A DNA stretch of 6,079 nucleotides from Lachnospiraceae bacterium (GCA_024691065.1 JAILOA010000114.1:1-6079); one strand, 5' to 3'; positions 1 to 5,905 are shown, numbered from the stretch's first letter. Numbers and translations are program-made. Notes: generated by a model not told the origin, from the sequence alone.

Positions 1-10
1 AATAGAATGG

Positions 11-29
11 TTTATATGCATCATATAAA
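11..29. repeat. Perfect 8-bp inverted repeat upstream of the esterase
   Basis: TTTATATG (11-18) and CATATAAA (22-29) are exact reverse complements separated by CAT. The dyad sits just upstream of the possible -35 element at 33-38. It could be a regulator binding site or a weak AT-only hairpin belonging to whatever lies upstream. The symmetry is seen directly; any function is inference, and AT-rich DNA produces such dyads by chance fairly often. Confidence 0.5.
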
Positions 30-32
30 AAG

Positions 33-70
33 TTGCCAATTAATTGCAATTATGATAAATTATATATATT
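33..70 (+). promoter_or_regulatory. Possible promoter of the esterase gene
   Basis: TTGCCA (33-38, five of six matches to TTGACA) is followed after 17 nt by TAAATT (56-61, four of six matches to TATAAT). An alternative pairing is TTGCAA (44-49) with TATATT (65-70) at a short 15-nt spacing. The region is very AT-rich, so such matches are cheap and the exact promoter cannot be settled. No better candidate is visible before the ATG at 111. Confidence 0.35.
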
Positions 71-110
71 AAATTTGAGGCTGTTGAGACTTGATAAAAG
101 GGGAAATAAA

Positions 111-1817
111 ATGGAAGAATATGTAAAAAATTTTAAATTAACAGGAAAGATGTATGCCGAAGAGCTTGAAAAATGTATAGAAAATAAGACTGCCATAAAA
201 TGCAATAACGGTATATTTGTCGGCAAGGAAAATGAGGATGTGGTTTCTTTTAAGGGGGTTCCTTATGCTGCGCCGCCTGTAGGAGAGCTTCGCTGGAAAA
301 ATCCAAAAGAGACAGAGGATTCGGAGGATATATTTGAAGCATTTTATTTTGGAAAATCACCTATTCAAACAGAGTGGCCTTCGGAGACAGGGTCTTATTA
401 TGAAAAAGGTGAGGATTGCCTGTATTTGAATGTATGGGTGAATAAGAAGAATATATTTGATAACAAAACTGTAATGGTATTTTTTCACGGAGGTGCCTTT
501 GGATGGGGTGGTACATCGGATCCGCTGTATGACGGAACCAATCTGGTTAAGAAATATGACGACATAATACTTGTGACTGTAGGATACCGCGTTGGATTGA
601 TGGGATTTGTTGATTTCACGGGTATTGATGGTTGTGAAGATTTTAAAACCGGTGGCAATCTCGGAGTGCTAGATCAGATTTGTGCATTAAAATGGATCCA
701 AAGGAATATCGCTGCATTTGGAGGAAATCCTAAAAATGTAACGATTTTCGGAGAGTCTGCCGGAGGGGGCAGTGTTTCTCTGCTTCCGATTATGGAAGAG
801 GCGAAGGGGTTATTTAAAAGAGTTATAGCAGAGAGTGGTTCGGTTGCGCTTTCATTCAGTAAGGAACAGTGTGAAAGGCTCAATAAAATGCTGGTGAGAA
901 AAACCAAGTGTAAGTCGATGGATGATTTGATGGCACTTAGTGAAGATGAACTTATAAAAATAAATGAAGACCTGAATGATTACAATAATTATCCTGAAAG
1001 AGACGGGATTGTAATTCCGGAGGATTTGTACGGAGCTTATGAAAATGGAGCGACTAAAGGGATAGATTTGTTAATAGGTACCAATGCCGATGAGCTCAGA
1101 TACTGGATTCGGGAAATGGGATATGATAAAAAGGTTGTGTCGGGTCTCGAGGTCTACAAGGCAACGATGCATATAGGTATAGAAAATGATGTCAGGAAGC
1201 TTTCGGAAGATGAGGCTGCCCTTTTAAATATGTTTTTTGAAAAACAAAAAGAAAAGAATCCTAAAAAGATTTGGGCTATAACGGAATTTTATAATGAAAT
1301 GCTTTTCAGATTACCGGCGATTAAGCAGGCAGAGAGTCATGCACATAATAATGGCAATGCATATATGTATTATTGGACGCAGCAGGGTGAGGATAAGGTG
1401 CTTGGAGCCTGCCATGCTATGGAACTTTCGTATGTTTTTGGAAATCTGGATGAAAAGATATATACCGGAAACCTGGTAAATAAAGAGCTTGCAGAGGTTG
1501 TACATGAAATGTGGGTGAATTTTGCAAGGACCGGAAATCCAAGTACCACACATTATGAATGGAAAAAATATGATGCTGAAAACCGTCATACCATGCTTCT
1601 TGGAAAGAAGATAGGACTTACTAAGGATCCGAAGAGTGAACAGAGAAAGCTTCTTATGCCATTATTAAAATATTATTTAAATGGTTGCACTTATGGAATC
1701 ACTTATAATGTTCCTTATACAAGAAAGCTTGTAATTAAGGTGCTCGGCGGGGCAGCGGTTCTGGCAGGCGGAGTAGTCGGAAGTGTGGTTGGAATTAAGA
1801 GGGCTTTGAAACGGTGA
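111..1817 (+). CDS. Type B carboxylesterase (alpha/beta hydrolase) with hydrophobic C-terminal tail
   Basis: Serine esterase of the carboxylesterase type B / p-nitrobenzyl esterase family, hydrolysing carboxylic ester bonds; the natural substrate is unknown. Of 568 residues, about 27-530 form the hydrolase core: GVPYAAPPVGELRW (49-62), EDCLYLNVW (101-109), oxyanion-hole HGGAF (126-130), nucleophile elbow GESAGG with Ser216, probable acid Glu328 in GTNADE, and probable His435 in GACHAMEL. The triad is therefore intact. The ATG at 111 is preferred because AAAAGGGG lies 7 nt upstream; the frame stays open back to a TTG at 33, but that has no ribosome site. There is no signal peptide. The first 26 residues are a charged extension. 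Residues 544-562 are an uninterrupted hydrophobic, Gly-rich stretch followed by KRALKR, resembling a C-terminal membrane anchor. The family is usually a soluble or secreted enzyme of about 480-540 residues, so this tail is unusual. The gene has no evident functional link to the trp genes. Confidence 0.93.
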   Translation: MEEYVKNFKLTGKMYAEELEKCIENKTAIKCNNGIFVGKENEDVVSFKGVPYAAPPVGELRWKNPKETEDSEDIFEAFYFGKSPIQTEWPSETGSYYEKGEDCLYLNVWVNKKNIFDNKTVMVFFHGGAFGWGGTSDPLYDGTNLVKKYDDIILVTVGYRVGLMGFVDFTGIDGCEDFKTGGNLGVLDQICALKWIQRNIAAFGGNPKNVTIFGESAGGGSVSLLPIMEEAKGLFKRVIAESGSVALSFSKEQCERLNKMLVRKTKCKSMDDLMALSEDELIKINEDLNDYNNYPERDGIVIPEDLYGAYENGATKGIDLLIGTNADELRYWIREMGYDKKVVSGLEVYKATMHIGIENDVRKLSEDEAALLNMFFEKQKEKNPKKIWAITEFYNEMLFRLPAIKQAESHAHNNGNAYMYYWTQQGEDKVLGACHAMELSYVFGNLDEKIYTGNLVNKELAEVVHEMWVNFARTGNPSTTHYEWKKYDAENRHTMLLGKKIGLTKDPKSEQRKLLMPLLKYYLNGCTYGITYNVPYTRKLVIKVLGGAAVLAGGVVGSVVGIKRALKR

Positions 1818-1826
1818 TTTTGCTCT

Positions 1827-1998
1827 GAGATATAATTAGGAAGGTGATTCAATAAACTTTGTTAAGAGCTATAATTTGGAAGATTATTCAAAAAAACTTT
1901 TTTAAGAGTTATAATTTGGAAAGTTATTCAATAAACTTTCTTAATAGCTGTAATAGCAGGTTATTTCAATAAACTTTATTAAGAGATAAAAAAAAGTG
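1827..1998. repeat. Array of four AT-rich ~39-bp direct repeats abutting the trp promoter
   Basis: Units begin at 1847, 1886, 1926 and 1964, giving periods of 39, 40 and 38 bp. Each starts with (A/T)TTCAATAAACTTT, in unit 2 ATTCAAAAAAACTTT, followed by NTTAAGAG or a close variant. Units 1 and 2 continue with a TATAATTTGGAA segment. A partial copy of that second half precedes the array at 1827-1846. The hexamer TATAAT recurs at 1831, 1870 and 1910, with TGTAAT at 1949. The last unit diverges after TTAAGAGAT into an A-run and leads straight into the -35 box at 1999. No coding frame or convincing terminator hairpin is seen in this gap. Possible roles are an AT-rich upstream activating element, a repeated binding site, or simple slippage-derived sequence. 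Confidence 0.9.
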
Positions 1999-2035
1999 TT
2001 GACATATTATTGTTTGTCAGAGTATAATTCATCTA
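1999..2035 (+). promoter_or_regulatory. trp operon promoter (sigma-A type)
   Basis: A perfect -35 TTGACA (1999-2004) and a perfect -10 TATAAT (2023-2028) are separated by 18 nt. Transcription should start near 2035, about 30 nt before T-box Stem I, which is the expected arrangement. An inverted pair TGACA (2000-2004) / TGTCA (2015-2019) overlaps the -35 and the spacer and could be an operator. The AT-rich repeat array directly upstream could act as an UP-like element (inference). Confidence 0.87.
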
Positions 2036-2161
2036 TGTTATTTGAAAATTAAATATTTAATTAAACCGTTGAAGCGGAGATAACGTTAGGATATGAACCC
2101 ACAGAGAGTCGGAGTAGCTGAGAACCGGCGGAAAACAGCCTTTCAAATGGACCGCAGAGGG

Positions 2162-2220
2162 CATGGTCAAAGGATTAATCCGAGTATTCCATGACGTGTT
2201 GACATACGTTAGTTGTCGGG
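2162..2220 (+). other. Stem II-type hairpins of the T-box leader
   Basis: Two small RNA hairpins follow Stem I. CATGG (2162-2166) pairs with CCATG (2189-2193), enclosing a possible GGA-TTAA-TCC mini-hairpin. TTGACA (2199-2204) can pair with TGTCGG (2214-2219), using two G.U pairs. They occupy the place of Stem II and the Stem IIA/B element in standard T-boxes, but I cannot confirm the pseudoknot by eye. The second hairpin resembles the promoter's -35 region (shared GTGTTGACATA). Confidence 0.45.
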
Positions 2221-2235
2221 GGTCTGAAATGTAGT

Positions 2236-2366
2236 CCTTTTAAATGAGATGTTTAGACTTTTATGATTTTAGTTGTGAAATTTGAAATTCGGATTATAAA
2301 TATTTCGAATTCTGATTTTCCTTTAAAAATCATAGTTTTGTATTTTAAGTATTTTATTTAAAAAGG
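2236..2366 (+). other. Long AU-rich imperfect hairpin inside the T-box leader
   Basis: This segment folds on itself. CCTTTT (2236-2241) pairs with AAAAGG (2361-2366). After a bulged A2360, 2242-2257 pairs with 2344-2359 in 16 consecutive pairs, five of them G.U. Then TATGATTTT (2262-2270) pairs with AAAATCATA (2326-2334). An inner stem pairs 2286-2291 with 2306-2311. About 37 pairs span 131 nt. It lies between the Stem II region and the T-box motif, where T-boxes normally have only a short Stem III. The pairing was traced by hand; AU-rich sequence makes some of it expected by chance. Confidence 0.6.
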
Positions 2367-2452
2367 TAAGCCAAAGTAGCATCCTGCTGAGAGTACGATT
2401 TTTTTCGTGAACCGAGGTGGCACCGCGGAAATTTTATTTATTAGAATTTACC

Positions 2453-2496
2453 GTCCTTGGATCATAGTTATATGCTATGATTCAAGGACTTTTTTT
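2453..2496 (+). terminator. Regulated intrinsic terminator of the trp T-box
   Basis: GTCCTTGGATCATAG (2453-2467) and CTATGATTCAAGGAC (2475-2489) form a 15-bp stem with one G.U pair and a 7-nt loop, followed by seven T residues (2490-2496). The 5' arm shares bases 2453-2460 with the antiterminator, so the two folds are mutually exclusive. The terminator ends 67 nt before the trpE start codon; that stretch shows nothing else except the ribosome binding site. Confidence 0.95.
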
Positions 2497-2550
2497 GTGC
2501 TTAAAATCACAGGTCTTATTGAATCGGGCATAAGGTAGAACATAACGATT

Positions 2551-2555
2551 GGAGG
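2551..2555 (+). promoter_or_regulatory. trpE ribosome binding site (decides the start)
   Basis: GGAGG lies 8 nt before the ATG at 2564. An in-frame TTG at 2549 overlaps this site, so it cannot be the start; the ATG is chosen. Confidence 0.9.
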
Positions 2556-2563
2556 TTTTAAGT

Positions 2564-4036
2564 ATGGTTACATTGGAAGAATTCAGACAGTATAAGAGTG
2601 CAGCCGGGTATTCGATAGTTCCGATTTCAAAGGAAATACTTTCTGACAGTTGTACTCCTATACAATTACTGAAAAAACTTAAAAACAAAAGTCATCATGT
2701 GTTTATGCTTGAAAGTGTTGAGAAACAGGAGTTTTGGGGAAGATATACATTCCTTGGTTATGATCCTAAGATGGAAATTTCCTGTTCAAACGGTGTTATG
2801 AGAATTAAAAACGGTAAGACAGAGGAGTTGGAGGTCAGTCGTCCGGATGATGAAATAAAAAAAATCCTGGATGATTACAAGAGTCCGAAGATAGAGGGGC
2901 TCCCAAGTTTTACAGGTGGTCTTGTGGGTTATTTTTCATACGATTACATTAAGTATTGTGAACCGAAGCTAAATCTTAATGCGAATGATGAAGAGAATTT
3001 TAAAGATGTTGATTTGATGCTCTTTGATAAGGTGATTGCATTTGATAATCTTAAAAGTAAGATAGTGGTTATCGTAAATGCAAGGCTCGGTGTGGATGAC
3101 CTCGAGGCTGAATACAAGAGGGTTGAAAATGAAATCGATAAGATGATTTCAATAATAAAGACCGGTGAGGAAGCCTATATTCCGGTGGGCAAGCTTACAT
3201 CCGATTATCATGCGCTTTTCTCAAAGGAAGAATTTTGTGAGATGGTTGAAAAGGCCAAGCGATACATTTACGAGGGGGATATCTTCCAGGTGGTGTTATC
3301 GAACAGGCTTATGGCTGATTTTGAGGGCAGTCTGTTAAATGCATACAGAGTTTTAAGAACCTTGAATCCTTCGCCGTATATGTTTTATTTCAGCAGTGAT
3401 GATATGGAGGTTGCCGGGGCTTCGCCGGAGACGCTTGTAAAGCTTGAAGACAAGACGCTGCATACATTTCCGCTTGCGGGAACCCGACCGAGAGGGAAGA
3501 CCGAGGAAGAGGATCAGGCACTTGAGAAAGAGCTTCTTGCGGATGAGAAGGAGAGAGCAGAGCACAATATGCTTGTGGATCTCGGTAGAAACGACCTTGG
3601 TAAAATCAGTGAGTTTGGAAGTGTTAAGGTTGAAAAATATATGACAATTGAGAGGTATTCTCATGTAATGCATATAGGTTCGACTGTTGCGGGAACGCTC
3701 AGGGAGGATAAGCATCCATTGGATTCGGTGGCAGCGGTACTTCCTGCGGGAACACTTTCCGGAGCACCTAAGCACAGGGCGATGGAGATTATAAATGAAC
3801 TTGAAAACAATAAGAGAGGAATCTATGGTGGTGCGATTGGTTATATAGATTTCACCGGAAATGTTGATACCTGTATAGCTATCAGGCTTGCTTTTAAGAA
3901 GAATGGAAAGGTGTTCGTCAGAAGCGGTGCCGGAATCGTAGCGGATTCTGTGCCGGAGAATGAATACGTAGAATGCATTAATAAGGCAAAGGCAGTTATG
4001 ATGGCTATTGTAGAGGGTGAAAGGGGTGACTTATGA
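2564..4036 (+). CDS. trpE: Anthranilate synthase component I (TrpE)
   Basis: Large subunit of anthranilate synthase, converting chorismate to anthranilate with ammonia supplied by TrpG; first committed step of tryptophan synthesis, cytoplasmic. At 490 residues it is a normal length. The N-terminal domain carries MLES (48-51) and GRYTFLG (59-65), which match the LLES...RYS elements that bind inhibitory tryptophan, together with NPSPYMFYF (268-276). The C-terminal chorismate-binding domain (about 215-485) shows GASPETLV, PLAGTRPRG (303-311), ERAEHNMLVDLGRNDLG (330-346), PAGTLSGAPK (394-403) and RSGAGIVADS (453-462). Alanine in the PLAGT motif, where PabB has lysine (PIKGT), supports TrpE rather than aminodeoxychorismate synthase. 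The gene is first behind the Trp T-box and overlaps trpG by 4 nt (ATGA). Only one tryptophan occurs (Trp58). Confidence 0.98.
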   Translation: MVTLEEFRQYKSAAGYSIVPISKEILSDSCTPIQLLKKLKNKSHHVFMLESVEKQEFWGRYTFLGYDPKMEISCSNGVMRIKNGKTEELEVSRPDDEIKKILDDYKSPKIEGLPSFTGGLVGYFSYDYIKYCEPKLNLNANDEENFKDVDLMLFDKVIAFDNLKSKIVVIVNARLGVDDLEAEYKRVENEIDKMISIIKTGEEAYIPVGKLTSDYHALFSKEEFCEMVEKAKRYIYEGDIFQVVLSNRLMADFEGSLLNAYRVLRTLNPSPYMFYFSSDDMEVAGASPETLVKLEDKTLHTFPLAGTRPRGKTEEEDQALEKELLADEKERAEHNMLVDLGRNDLGKISEFGSVKVEKYMTIERYSHVMHIGSTVAGTLREDKHPLDSVAAVLPAGTLSGAPKHRAMEIINELENNKRGIYGGAIGYIDFTGNVDTCIAIRLAFKKNGKVFVRSGAGIVADSVPENEYVECINKAKAVMMAIVEGERGDL

Positions 4037-4599
4037 TACTTCTAATCGATAATTATGATAGTTTTTCTTACAATTTGTATCAGCTTATCGGCGAGATAAA
4101 TCCTGATATAAGGGTTGTTCGTAACGATGAACTAACGGTGGATGAGATTGACAGACTTTCACCTGAGGCAATTGTTATCTCACCGGGGCCGGGAAGACCG
4201 GAAAATGCAGGCGTTTCAATCGAAGTTATAAAGAAGCTCAGCGGTAAGATTCCTATTCTCGGTGTGTGTCTCGGACATCAGGCGATTTGCGAGGCATTTG
4301 GAGCTGTTGTCGGATATGCAAAGAAGCTTACCCATGGAAAGGCAAGCATAGCATGGCTTGCAGAGGATAAACTTTTTGATAATGTAGGCATCAAGACGGA
4401 GGTTGCTAGATATCATTCGCTTGCGGCGGAGGCGAATACAATGCCTGAATGTCTTGAAATAATCGCAAAGACGGATGATGAGGAAATTATGGCTGTTAAG
4501 CATAAGGAGCATAAAACTTACGGGCTTCAGTTTCATCCGGAGTCAATACTTACACCGAAGGGCAGAGTGATGCTCGAGAATTTTTTTAAGATGGCGTAG
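4033..4599 (+). CDS. trpG: Anthranilate synthase component II, glutamine amidotransferase (TrpG)
   Basis: Class I glutamine amidotransferase subunit that hydrolyses glutamine and passes ammonia to TrpE. At 188 residues it is a stand-alone TrpG/PabA-type protein, not fused to TrpD or TrpE. Visible motifs are LLIDNYDSFSYNL (3-15), oxyanion-region SPGPGRP (50-56), nucleophile Cys79 in GVCLGHQ, and the His168/Glu170 pair in QFHPES, so the triad is complete. The start ATG overlaps the trpE stop in an ATGA arrangement, suggesting translational coupling and equal subunit supply. AAGGGG at 4021-4026, inside the trpE end, serves as ribosome site. In many Firmicutes such a subunit also serves PabB in folate synthesis; no pabB is visible here, so dual use cannot be judged. 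Confidence 0.97.
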   Translation: MILLIDNYDSFSYNLYQLIGEINPDIRVVRNDELTVDEIDRLSPEAIVISPGPGRPENAGVSIEVIKKLSGKIPILGVCLGHQAICEAFGAVVGYAKKLTHGKASIAWLAEDKLFDNVGIKTEVARYHSLAAEANTMPECLEIIAKTDDEEIMAVKHKEHKTYGLQFHPESILTPKGRVMLENFFKMA

Positions 4600-4626
4600 A
4601 AAACATTTAAAAAATAATAATTTGAA

Positions 4627-4632
4627 AAGGAG
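4627..4632 (+). promoter_or_regulatory. trpD ribosome binding site (decides the start)
   Basis: AAGGAG is followed directly by an ATG at 4633, too close to be used, and by a second in-frame ATG at 4642 at 9-nt spacing. The second gives the usual TrpD N-terminus MIKEAI and is chosen. Confidence 0.85.
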
Positions 4633-4641
4633 ATGTACATT

Positions 4642-5649
4642 ATGATCAAGGAAGCAATATCTTTATTAGTAGCAGGTGAGGACATGACACCGGAAATGAT
4701 GACAGAGGTTATGGAAGAAATAATGACAGGAGATGCAAGTGATGCCCAGAAAGCTTCATTTTTAACTGCTCTTGCAAATAAGGGCGAGACAATCGAGGAG
4801 ATTACCGCAGCGGCTAAGGTTATGAAAAAGCACTGCGTTCCATTTTCAAACCAGAAGGATGTATTGGAAATCGTCGGTACAGGCGGTGACAAGTCCAATT
4901 CAATAAATATTTCCACAATGTCTTCGATTGTTGCGGCTGCAGCAGGACAAAGGGTTGCAAAGCACGGTAACCGCGCGGCTTCAAGTAAATGTGGAACGGC
5001 TGATTGTTTTGAGAAGCTTGGCGCAAAGATTGATATGGATACTGACAGGGCAGAAAAGGTATTTGATGAGACAGGAATGGTATTCTTGTTTGCTCAGAAG
5101 TACCATCCGGCAATGCGTTTCGTAGGTTCGGTTCGTAGAGAAATCGGTATCAGAACATTGTTTAATGTACTCGGACCTCTTACAAATCCGGCAGGTGCTG
5201 ACATTCAGCTTATGGGCGTATATACCGAGGATCTCGTGGAGCCGCTCGTAAAGGTGCTTCATAATCTTGGAGTTAAGAAGGCAATGGCTGTTTACGGTAC
5301 TGACTGTATGGATGAGATTTCACTCAGTGCACCGACAAAGATTGCAGAATATATCGGAGACGAGTTTAAGACATATACAATAAAGCCTGAGGATTTCGGC
5401 CTTACAACCTGTAAAAAGGAAGATTTGGTCGGTGGTTCACCTGAGGAAAATGCTGAGATAGTTAAGAAGGTATTTTCAGGTGAGAAGGGACCTAAGAGAG
5501 ATGTGGTTCTTTTAAATGCAGGCGCAGCATTGTACCTTGCAGGCAAGGCTGATTCCATCAAAGATGGAGTTGATCTGGCAGCTGAGGTTATTGATAACGG
5601 TAAGGCTATGAAGGAGCTCGAGTCTTTTATTGCAGCTACTAATGCGTAA
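4642..5649 (+). CDS. trpD: Anthranilate phosphoribosyltransferase (TrpD)
   Basis: Transfers the phosphoribosyl group of PRPP to anthranilate, giving N-(5'-phosphoribosyl)anthranilate; cytoplasmic, normally a homodimer. The 335-residue length is typical. A helical N-terminal domain (about 1-65) is followed by the PRPP-binding GTGGDKSNSINIST (79-92) and KHGNRAASSKCGTAD (107-121). HPAMRFVGSVRREIGIRTLFNVLGPLTNP (155-183) contains the anthranilate- and phosphate-binding residues, and Asp224-Glu225 is the metal-binding DE pair. Around that pair the sequence reads YGTDCMDE, where the family usually has (H/S)GxDGLDE; the acidic residues are kept, so activity is expected. The gene follows trpG by 42 nt with its own ribosome site and no terminator. 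The protein contains no tryptophan. Confidence 0.98.
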   Translation: MIKEAISLLVAGEDMTPEMMTEVMEEIMTGDASDAQKASFLTALANKGETIEEITAAAKVMKKHCVPFSNQKDVLEIVGTGGDKSNSINISTMSSIVAAAAGQRVAKHGNRAASSKCGTADCFEKLGAKIDMDTDRAEKVFDETGMVFLFAQKYHPAMRFVGSVRREIGIRTLFNVLGPLTNPAGADIQLMGVYTEDLVEPLVKVLHNLGVKKAMAVYGTDCMDEISLSAPTKIAEYIGDEFKTYTIKPEDFGLTTCKKEDLVGGSPEENAEIVKKVFSGEKGPKRDVVLLNAGAALYLAGKADSIKDGVDLAAEVIDNGKAMKELESFIAATNA

Positions 5650-5650
5650 T

Positions 5651-5820
5651 TAATATATTTTGTAAAAAAACGTGACAACAGTCTTGTTTCAGGTTATAAA
5701 GAAACGTGACAACAGTCTTTAATTATGTTGTAAAAAAACGTGACAACAGTCTTATTTCAGGTTATAAAGAAAGGTGACAACAGTCTTTAATTATGTTGTA
5801 AAGAAACGTGACAAAAGTCA
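5651..5820. repeat. Five 34-bp tandem repeats with 68-bp alternating pattern, inside the trp operon
   Basis: The core CGTGACAACAGTCT occurs at 5671, 5705, 5739, 5773 (first base G) and 5807 (degenerate, CGTGACAAAAGTCA), always exactly 34 bp apart. The 20-bp stretches between cores are of two kinds that alternate. Type A is TGTTTCAGGTTATAAAGAAA (5685 and 5753, one difference). Type B is TTAATTATGTTGTAAAAAAA (5719 and 5787, one difference), with a poorer B copy at 5651. The 68-bp block 5685-5752 therefore recurs at 5753-5820 with 63 identical positions. In RNA, TGTTGT (5726-5731) could pair with ACAACA (5743-5748). No ORF is evident. Function unknown: protein-binding array, mRNA processing or stability element, or passive repeat expansion. 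Confidence 0.95.
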
Positions 5821-5890
5821 TAAAAGGTTTTTATTAAATCAGATACAAAATAATAATCGAGTGTTATGGGGTTTTAGGCATATATCGCTC

Positions 5891-5898
5891 GGAAAGGG
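5891..5898 (+). promoter_or_regulatory. trpC ribosome binding site
   Basis: GGAAAGGG lies 7 nt before the TTG at 5906 and supports that rare start. The frame is open upstream to a GTG at 5861, but that codon lacks a ribosome site and would add 15 residues not found in typical TrpC proteins. The 70 bases between the repeat array and this site show no clear promoter or terminator. Confidence 0.7.
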
Positions 5899-5905
5899 TA
5901 ATAAA

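Larger units (their letters stand above)
2066..2496 (+). promoter_or_regulatory. Tryptophan-specific T-box riboswitch leader
   Basis: A cis-acting RNA that binds tRNA-Trp and permits transcription of trpE onward when the tRNA is uncharged. Stem I closes with GCGG (2074-2077) / CCGC (2152-2155). It has the typical AGATA internal-loop strand (2078-2082) opposite CAAATGGA, and distal elements CAGAGAG (2102-2108) and GTAGCTGAGAA (2114-2124). The specifier is UGG (Trp) at 2148-2150, followed by the usual A. The T-box motif GAGGTGGCACCGCGG lies at 2414-2428. Its bulge UGGC (2418-2421) matches acceptor end GCCA, fitting the G discriminator base of bacterial tRNA-Trp. The antiterminator pairs 2412-2417 with 2455-2460 and 2425-2428 with 2451-2454, and can extend through AAATT (2429-2433) / AATTT (2445-2449) with A2450 bulged. 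This excludes the terminator at 2453-2489. The leader is roughly 460 nt, longer than the usual 200-350, because of an AU-rich helix at 2236-2366. Confidence 0.96.

Noticed and set aside
33..110. N-terminal extension of the esterase from a TTG at 33
   Set aside because: No ribosome site precedes the TTG, the region looks like promoter DNA, and the ATG at 111 has good AAAAGGGG spacing.
1818..1998. Intrinsic terminator after the esterase gene
   Set aside because: Only weak AT-only pairings such as A-run/T-run at 1890-1903 are visible; no GC-containing stem with a T-tract.
2093..2194. 33-codon ORF in the leader as a classic trp leader peptide
   Set aside because: It has no in-frame Trp codons and only a weak ribosome site, and it lies inside T-box Stem I, which explains the sequence; the UGG specifier is out of frame.
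2199..2228. Second promoter starting from TTGACA at 2199
   Set aside because: No acceptable -10 hexamer lies 16-18 nt downstream; the bases fit a T-box hairpin.
2549..2563. trpE start at TTG 2549
   Set aside because: The codon overlaps the GGAGG ribosome site used by the ATG at 2564.
3353..3775. 140-codon reverse-strand ORF inside trpE, and other long overlapping frames within trpD and the esterase
   Set aside because: They lie wholly inside well-supported genes, show no recognisable motif and have compositions expected of shadow frames.
5651..5820. Possible CRISPR array
   Set aside because: The shared core is only 14 bp and the 20-bp spacers recur in alternating near-identical pairs instead of being unique; no cas gene is present.
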